DNA of 64,000 bases from Enterovibrio coralii (GTDB lineage: Bacteria > Pseudomonadota > Gammaproteobacteria > Enterobacterales > Vibrionaceae), in contig NZ_LNTY01000050.1 of assembly GCF_001559595.1 (NCBI RefSeq), positions 186,001-250,000 on the forward strand, in the 5' to 3' direction. Every line of letters starts with the position of its first letter. Within the stretch, counting starts at the first letter, position 1. Below are positions 60,625 to 64,000 of the stretch, in pieces. The notes under the pieces were generated by a model that worked only from the letters and a program-made list of their open reading frames with translations, made no database searches and was not told the DNA's origin. The translations under genes and the position numbers were made by a program.

Positions 60625-61359
60625 ATGAACAATCATGTCTCGCATATCGTTGTTGTCGATGATGAGGAGGACATCCGTGATGTGCTCGCTGATGCGCTTC
60701 AGCAGCTCGGTCACAAAGTCACGAAAGCTGGAAACAGTATTGAACTATTTGCCGCCGAAAAGCCCGATCTCGCTGTTATTGATTTACGCTTAAACAACGA
60801 AGATGGACTGACCCTCGCCAAATCATTGCGAGAACAAAGTGACATTCCCATCATGATGCTGACGGGGAAAGGTGATGAAACGGACATCATCATAGGTTTG
60901 GAAGTCGCCGCGGACGACTACATGCTCAAACCGTTTAATCTCCGAGAGTTTACCGCAAGGGTCAACGCCTTACTCCGACGCAGTAACAGCAATGCCGCCC
61001 AACCAGCACCGATAGCCAGTCACGAAACCCTTTATCAGTTTGCAGACTGGACCTTAAACCTCTCGCAACGCACTGTCGTTCGCGCTGATGGCAGCCAACC
61101 CACACTCACTCACGGCGAGTTTTCGTTGCTTGAAGCCCTTGTCACTTCACCACAGCGCGTTCTGTCCCGAGAGCAATTGATGGAGAAGACCCACGGATAC
61201 GGTTCAGACTCCCAAGATCGCACCATAGATGTGTTAGTGGTACGTCTTCGCCGCAAAATCGAGGAGAACCCGAGAATACCCAGACTTATTAAAACGGAAC
61301 GAGGCATTGGTTATCGTTTTAACACGTCAGTCACCAAACACACCAAACCCGCGAGTTAG
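60625..61359 (+). CDS. OmpR/TorR-family response regulator
   Basis: The product has 244 residues from the ATG at 60625 (MNNHVSHIVVVDDEEDIRDV) behind AGGAG; the frame upstream is leader. The receiver has the acidic pocket VVVDDEED, phospho-acceptor Asp53 in LAVIDLRLNNEDG, and the switch Lys in MLKPFNLREF. The C-terminal winged-helix DNA-binding domain has LSREQLMEKTHGYGSDSQDRTIDVLVVRLRRKI and IKTERGIGYRF. The sensor-kinase gene follows after 5 bases, so the two are one operon. The target may be the exported-protein gene at 63953. Confidence 0.92.
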   Translation: MNNHVSHIVVVDDEEDIRDVLADALQQLGHKVTKAGNSIELFAAEKPDLAVIDLRLNNEDGLTLAKSLREQSDIPIMMLTGKGDETDIIIGLEVAADDYMLKPFNLREFTARVNALLRRSNSNAAQPAPIASHETLYQFADWTLNLSQRTVVRADGSQPTLTHGEFSLLEALVTSPQRVLSREQLMEKTHGYGSDSQDRTIDVLVVRLRRKIEENPRIPRLIKTERGIGYRFNTSVTKHTKPAS

Positions 61360-61364
61360 CCGGT

Positions 61365-63851
61365 ATGCACACACAGAGCATTCGCCCTCGGCTGATGATG
61401 ACGCTATCGGCACTTTTGTTGCTGACATCGCTAATGGCAGCCATCTCGCTCTATACACTGTGGCAAAACCAGCACCTTCTGGAAGACGTGACAACCTCTA
61501 CCTTGGCCGACACACAAACCTCGCTGATATTGTCAGAAAACGTCGCCCAAATTGCCGCTGTTGCGCCCTATATCGCCACCTCCGCACGCCCTTTTCAAGT
61601 CCAAAAAGAAAAAGCAAAGTTAACCGCTCGCATAGACACATTGGTTGAACATGCCGCAGAGCTTTCAGACCCGCGCTACGCAGCTGAATTATCACAGCGC
61701 GTGGATAAGGTATCGGAATTGCTGGCACAACTGATGGGCAACGTAGAACGCGAGCTATATATCCGCGAGGACTTGCTGGCGCAGCAATTTAATCTTGAAC
61801 CGTTACAGCGCTATCGTTTTGGACGCGCCTTTATTGCCGCCTATTCGCAAAACCCAACCTACATTTCTCAAGGCTGGATTGATAACGTCTCCACCCTTTT
61901 CGTCGAACGCTCAGACACCACACATGAGCGGCACATGGTGATGCCAGTGTTTGCCTCGTTGAGCCGCGGACTAACACATGTGAATGAACTTCGAAATGAA
62001 AACGCCTTCTTGCTTGCATCTATTCGTGCGCAATCAGACCGCATGGCCGAATACGTAAACACCATAGTCAGTGACCATCGCGAATCAGTAAGCCTGCAAC
62101 AAACACTCGCCAAGCAAGCCATTACGCACGCTACGTTAGTGATGGCGGGCATATTGATTTCACTCATGGCCGGCGTTTTCTATCTCTTTCTTTTTAACAA
62201 CAAGATGGCGACCGACCTTGAAGCCGTCACCGATGAGATGCTGAATCTCGCAAAAGGTGACACCGCCATCACCCCAGTCAAATTAAACAGACAGGATGAA
62301 ATAGGCCAGCTCGCAAACGCATTCAGTGCATTTCAACGAAACGCGATTGATAAAGTCCACGCCACTCAAGCCCTTTATCGTCAAAAGACGCTGCTCGAAA
62401 CCCTGTTTAATGAAATGCAGGATGGGTTAAGCGCCTACGATGCCAATACCAAGCTTCTCGCGTGGAACAGCAGCTATGCCGCTCTTCTAGGGATTGATGA
62501 ATCAAAACTCTATGTCGGTATGCCCATCACCTCCGTTCAAGCTCTCTTGCCGAAAACCCTCAGCACTACCGAGGATCCAACGCTTGCCATTGAGCGCCAA
62601 TCCAAGCCTCTTAGCTTCGAACGCCAATTCATTGATGGCAGAATCGTTGAATATCGCAGCCAGCCCATTCCTTCAGGCGGATTTATCACGCTTTATCGCG
62701 ATCTCACGGAGAAACGACAGCTCGATTTACAGCTTCGACATGCGCAAAAAATGGAAACGCTGGGACAGCTTACAGGCGGCATTGCCCATGACTTCAATAA
62801 CCTGTTATCGGCCTTAAGCGGAAATCTGGAATTGTTGTCATTGAGCGCACCGCTCTCTGACCAAAACCGCGTCTATCTTAATCGCGCACTGACCGTGACA
62901 GAAAAAGGCAGCCAATTGATTGAACGCCTATTGGCGTTTAGCCGTCGCAAACCACTGCACCCTGAGGCGGTGGACCTCGAAGACACCCTGCTGGAGCTTC
63001 AAGATCTTCTCGACTACACGCTAGAAGGAGCAAGCCTGCTTTCAATGGATTTGGACAAAAAGAACCATACAATTTTTGTCGACAAGAGCGGTTTAGAAAG
63101 CGCGCTGATGAACCTTTTGATTAATGCCAATGCGGCCATGCCTGAAGGGGGCACCGTGAAGATCTCAACACATTCCTGTACCTTGATTGATTCGGGTAAA
63201 GCAGGCGTAGTCATTGATGTCAGTGACACGGGAGTTGGCATTCCTGAGCATCTTTTGAGCAAAGTGATGGAACCCTTCTTTACCACAAAAGATAAAGGTC
63301 AAGGCAGTGGGCTGGGCTTGAGCATGGTGTATGGTTTTGTTGAGCAGTCTCAAGGACATATTGACGTGCAATCCAAGCTCAACAAAGGAACACAGTTCAC
63401 CCTCATCATGCCAATTGCTGATAGTGACAGCCCAAATACTTCTCGCTCAGACAGTGCCTCAGGCGAAGATATCGCAAGTTTGGCGGGTATGACTGTACTG
63501 TTGGTAGAAGATGATGAAAATGTCGCAAGCCCGCTTATCGACTTGATGAAGCTCCATAATATCAAAGTGAACGACGTTAAAACGGCGGAAGATGCCATCA
63601 AATATTGTGACAGCGTCACACCTGACGTCGTTATCAGCGACATCAACTTAGGTGATGGCATGACAGGCACAGACTTGAAAAAAGCACTCATGGTGTCCCA
63701 CCCAACATTGCCCATTCTCCTCATGTCAGGATTGCCCAAATCTGACCTTATTGCGCATTATGGCTTTGAACCTGACTGGGTATTGATCACAAAACCCATT
63801 ATTCATCATCAACTGTTAAAAATTCTTTCAGACCAAAACTCAAAGAGATAG
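61365..63851 (+). CDS. Hybrid sensor histidine kinase with PAS and receiver domains
   Basis: This 828-residue protein has an N-terminal membrane segment (LMMTLSALLLLTSLMAAISLY), a periplasmic sensor of about 230 residues, a second membrane segment (LVMAGILISLMAGVFYLFLF) and HAMP (DEIGQLANAF). A PAS_7-type domain (LFNEMQDGLSAYDANTKLLAWNSSYAALL) precedes HisKA with His475 in GGIAHDFNN. HATPase (NLLINANAAM, DTGVGIP, GSGLGLSMVY) and a C-terminal receiver (LLVEDDENV, Asp759 in VISDINLGDG) follow. There is no Hpt domain, so the attached receiver may modulate the kinase. The cognate response regulator is just upstream. Confidence 0.92.
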   Translation: MHTQSIRPRLMMTLSALLLLTSLMAAISLYTLWQNQHLLEDVTTSTLADTQTSLILSENVAQIAAVAPYIATSARPFQVQKEKAKLTARIDTLVEHAAELSDPRYAAELSQRVDKVSELLAQLMGNVERELYIREDLLAQQFNLEPLQRYRFGRAFIAAYSQNPTYISQGWIDNVSTLFVERSDTTHERHMVMPVFASLSRGLTHVNELRNENAFLLASIRAQSDRMAEYVNTIVSDHRESVSLQQTLAKQAITHATLVMAGILISLMAGVFYLFLFNNKMATDLEAVTDEMLNLAKGDTAITPVKLNRQDEIGQLANAFSAFQRNAIDKVHATQALYRQKTLLETLFNEMQDGLSAYDANTKLLAWNSSYAALLGIDESKLYVGMPITSVQALLPKTLSTTEDPTLAIERQSKPLSFERQFIDGRIVEYRSQPIPSGGFITLYRDLTEKRQLDLQLRHAQKMETLGQLTGGIAHDFNNLLSALSGNLELLSLSAPLSDQNRVYLNRALTVTEKGSQLIERLLAFSRRKPLHPEAVDLEDTLLELQDLLDYTLEGASLLSMDLDKKNHTIFVDKSGLESALMNLLINANAAMPEGGTVKISTHSCTLIDSGKAGVVIDVSDTGVGIPEHLLSKVMEPFFTTKDKGQGSGLGLSMVYGFVEQSQGHIDVQSKLNKGTQFTLIMPIADSDSPNTSRSDSASGEDIASLAGMTVLLVEDDENVASPLIDLMKLHNIKVNDVKTAEDAIKYCDSVTPDVVISDINLGDGMTGTDLKKALMVSHPTLPILLMSGLPKSDLIAHYGFEPDWVLITKPIIHHQLLKILSDQNSKR

Positions 63852-63952
63852 CGCGATTGTTTCAATTGTGAATGGAAAATCTCGTCAGTTGAAACCTTCC
63901 ATTCGCAAATGTCTGCCACGGTTTTGTTACCGACACCTCAAGGAGAGCTGGT

Positions 63953-64000
63953 ATGAAAAACCTTGTAAAGAAATCCCTTTTGGCCGCGATGATTGCCGCC
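63953..64000 (+). CDS. Start of an exported protein (partial)
   Basis: The last 48 bases hold 16 codons from an ATG behind AAGGAGAG: MKNLVKKSLLAAMIAA, a typical start of a signal peptide. Transporter-associated two-component systems are often followed by the substrate-binding protein gene (for example of a TRAP transporter), so this could be such a protein, but nothing after the signal start is visible. Confidence 0.6.
   Translation, partial: MKNLVKKSLLAAMIAA

Overview
The window looks like chromosomal DNA from a marine gammaproteobacterium of the Vibrionaceae. Gene order and protein character point to the Grimontia / Enterovibrio / Photobacterium side of the family, but this is inference from remembered family sequences, since no database search was possible. 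Several blocks keep the E. coli order: pncB-pepN-pyrD-zapC at the left, prc-proQ-msrC-letA-letB-rsmF, and bcr-rsuA-radD-rplY. Vibrionaceae-type genes sit among them: DUF2835, DUF3802, DUF3334 and DUF2913 proteins, a giant NAD-glutamate dehydrogenase, and a close relative of the V. cholerae dicarboxylate transporter VcINDY. No rRNA, tRNA, insertion sequence, prophage or CRISPR array was seen.

Layout. 1-10.8 kb: partial zapC, pyrD, NAD-GDH, DUF2835, pepN, pncB. 10.8-21.7 kb: a secreted two-repeat protein, proQ-prc, msrC, the LetAB lipid-transport pair, rsmF, a possible small RNA, and a CvfB-type S1 protein. 21.8-29.9 kb: a PEP-synthase-like remnant protein, an AroH-like DAHP synthase, yajQ, hrpB, maeA, sanA. 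30-36.5 kb: a VcINDY-like transporter, a FabH-like ketosynthase, a GGDEF protein, nagK, tapT and DUF3802. 36.8-43.1 kb: a large hybrid histidine kinase, a DUF3334 protein with a CheX-like motif, a helical orphan protein, and a nickel superoxide dismutase operon (unknown gene, His-rich membrane peptide, sodN, sodX) directly behind a strong Fur box. 43.1-51 kb: two small Cys-rich lipoproteins, an aldo/keto reductase, an AttEFGH-type ABC export system, and an SDR-DUF2867 protein. 51-60.5 kb: DUF2913, bcr, rsuA, a GNAT protein, radD, rplY, DUF1289, a small unknown protein, and polB. 60.6-64 kb: an OmpR-type regulator, a hybrid kinase, and the start of an exported protein cut by the window edge.

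Twelve frameshifts interrupt ten otherwise full-length genes (NAD-GDH twice, letB twice, and once each in prc, the PEP-synthase-like gene, hrpB, maeA, the hybrid kinase, the ABC permease, the DUF2913 gene and radD). Every one is repaired by restoring a single base, nearly always by lengthening a short homopolymer, and none needs a base removed. This one-directional pattern looks like homopolymer under-calling in the assembly, so I annotate these as single intact genes.

The most interesting unit is the Fur-boxed NiSOD operon. Its layout suggests a nickel enzyme switched on when iron is scarce, together with two uncharacterised small proteins that may help its maturation or nickel supply. Second is the pairing of a phosphorelay hybrid kinase with a CheX-like DUF3334 protein.
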